From CAZHJG01 sp964533425 (GTDB lineage Bacteria > Patescibacteriota > Saccharimonadia > Saccharimonadales > UBA4665): a DNA stretch of 21,297 nt. The notes beneath the pieces are model-generated. The model had not been told where the DNA came from, searched no databases, and saw only the letters and a list, made by a program, of their open reading frames with translations. The translations under genes were made by a program, and so were the position numbers. Positions 20,821-21,297 of this stretch are shown in pieces. Location of the stretch: assembly GCA_964533425.1 (NCBI GenBank), contig CAZHJG010000017.1, forward strand, positions 1-21,297. Reading direction: 5' to 3'. Positions within the stretch are counted from its first letter, which is position 1; each line of letters begins with the position of its first letter.

Positions 20821-21297
20821 ATGAGTAAATTAACTAATCTTATTGTAAGCGTGAGCCTCGTGCTTATGCCTGCAATCGCCTTGAGCGGCAGTGCTTCGGC
20901 ACAGACGTTCAACGTTGGCGGTAAGGGTTGTAGCGTTGTGGAGCTTGCTCCGATCGCCAGCGGCTTTACTGTCAGTAACGGTGTCGCTTCGACTACCGTT
21001 CAGGTTAAGGGCCCGTCCAGCTGTAAGGAGACTGTTAGTCTTGCTTCCTGGAATGCTCCTAACAACAGCGCCAGCCTGCACCCGCTGCAGAGCCAGGTGT
21101 TTAACACCGGTAAGACTTTCACCAACCTTGGTGTTGGCAAGCACACCTTGACCATTCCGGTTAAGACCAGCTGTTCTTACCAGGTCGACGCGCTGCTTGG
21201 CAGCCGTCAGAAGAGCGTAAACAATGACGCTAATTACAGCGTCGCTCAGGTAATGGGTTATGTAATGGTTACGGGTGCGGTTTGTAATCCTCCACCA
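20821..21297 (+). CDS. Secreted protein with four or more cysteines (3' end outside window)
   Basis: ATG 20821 with AAGGA 7 nt upstream opens a frame with no stop before the window end, giving 159 residues so far. Residues 1-27 form a Sec signal peptide (Lys3, hydrophobic LIVSVSLVLMPAIAL, then SGSASA) with likely cleavage between A27 and Q28. The mature part is Ser/Thr/Val/Asn-rich and beta-like, with cysteines at 37, 68, 118 and 155 that could form two disulfides. No family is recognised. Its perfect promoter and good Shine-Dalgarno point to high expression, and its position beside the two-component system and the TTAA repeats suggests regulated secretion. Whether it is surface-attached depends on the missing C-terminus. 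Confidence 0.88.
   Translation, partial: MSKLTNLIVSVSLVLMPAIALSGSASAQTFNVGGKGCSVVELAPIASGFTVSNGVASTTVQVKGPSSCKETVSLASWNAPNNSASLHPLQSQVFNTGKTFTNLGVGKHTLTIPVKTSCSYQVDALLGSRQKSVNNDANYSVAQVMGYVMVTGAVCNPPP

Noticed and set aside
20830..21151. Open frames on both strands inside the secreted-protein gene
   Set aside because: The frame from 20821 has signal peptide, Shine-Dalgarno and perfect promoter; the others are shadows.

Overview
The window looks like a piece of a small bacterial genome of the Patescibacteria (CPR) type, plausibly Candidatus Saccharibacteria. That placement is inferred from gene content and protein style: a very short cysteine-free L32, an rpsP-khpA-trmD cluster without rimM or rplS, low-complexity tails on NusB, S16 and KhpA, and a MurF-like ligase lacking most of its N-terminal domain. 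UGA is used as a stop (end of the MurF gene), which argues against the UGA-recoding CPR lineages. No phylogeny could be run. No rRNA, CRISPR array, transposase or phage gene was seen.

Layout. 1-286: 3' end of a class II tRNA (probably tRNA-Leu) and a complete tRNA-Ala(CGC), separated by a palindromic repeat-like spacer. 378-2736: two small unknown genes and a large single-pass membrane protein with a proline-rich cytosolic part. 2786-4955: a MurF-like ligase and a D-Ala-D-Ala ligase, convergent and overlapping by 23 bp; together they would make D-Ala-D-Ala and attach it to the peptidoglycan precursor. 5104-7548: leuS. 7632-9559: rpmF-nusB-Nudix-rnc, a translation and RNA-processing operon with a good promoter. 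9613-10164: an unknown gene. 10260-12521: rpsP, khpA, trmD and a small S24/S26-like protein that lacks the usual catalytic serine.

12549-15140 (minus strand): a DoxX-like membrane protein, a small single-pass Ser/Thr/Pro-rich protein and a 14-TM drug exporter; the last two appear to form an operon. 15198-18303: a YdeI-like protein, a CNNM/CBS transporter-like protein (minus), an alpha/beta hydrolase and a 3-methyladenine DNA glycosylase followed by a strong intrinsic terminator. 18514-20611 (minus): a histidine kinase and an OmpR-family response regulator. 20821-end: start of a secreted cysteine-containing protein with a perfect consensus sigma-70-type promoter.

Two patterns run across the window. 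First, several genes with no Shine-Dalgarno sequence have a TATAAT-like box 4 to 10 nt before the start codon, as expected for leaderless or nearly leaderless mRNAs, while genes with a Shine-Dalgarno carry their -10 box about 20-75 nt upstream. Second, the spacer between the response regulator and the secreted protein contains TTAA-type direct repeats, two pairs of them spaced 11 bp apart. That is the geometry recognised by OmpR/PhoB-family regulators, and it suggests a local signalling-to-secreted-protein circuit.
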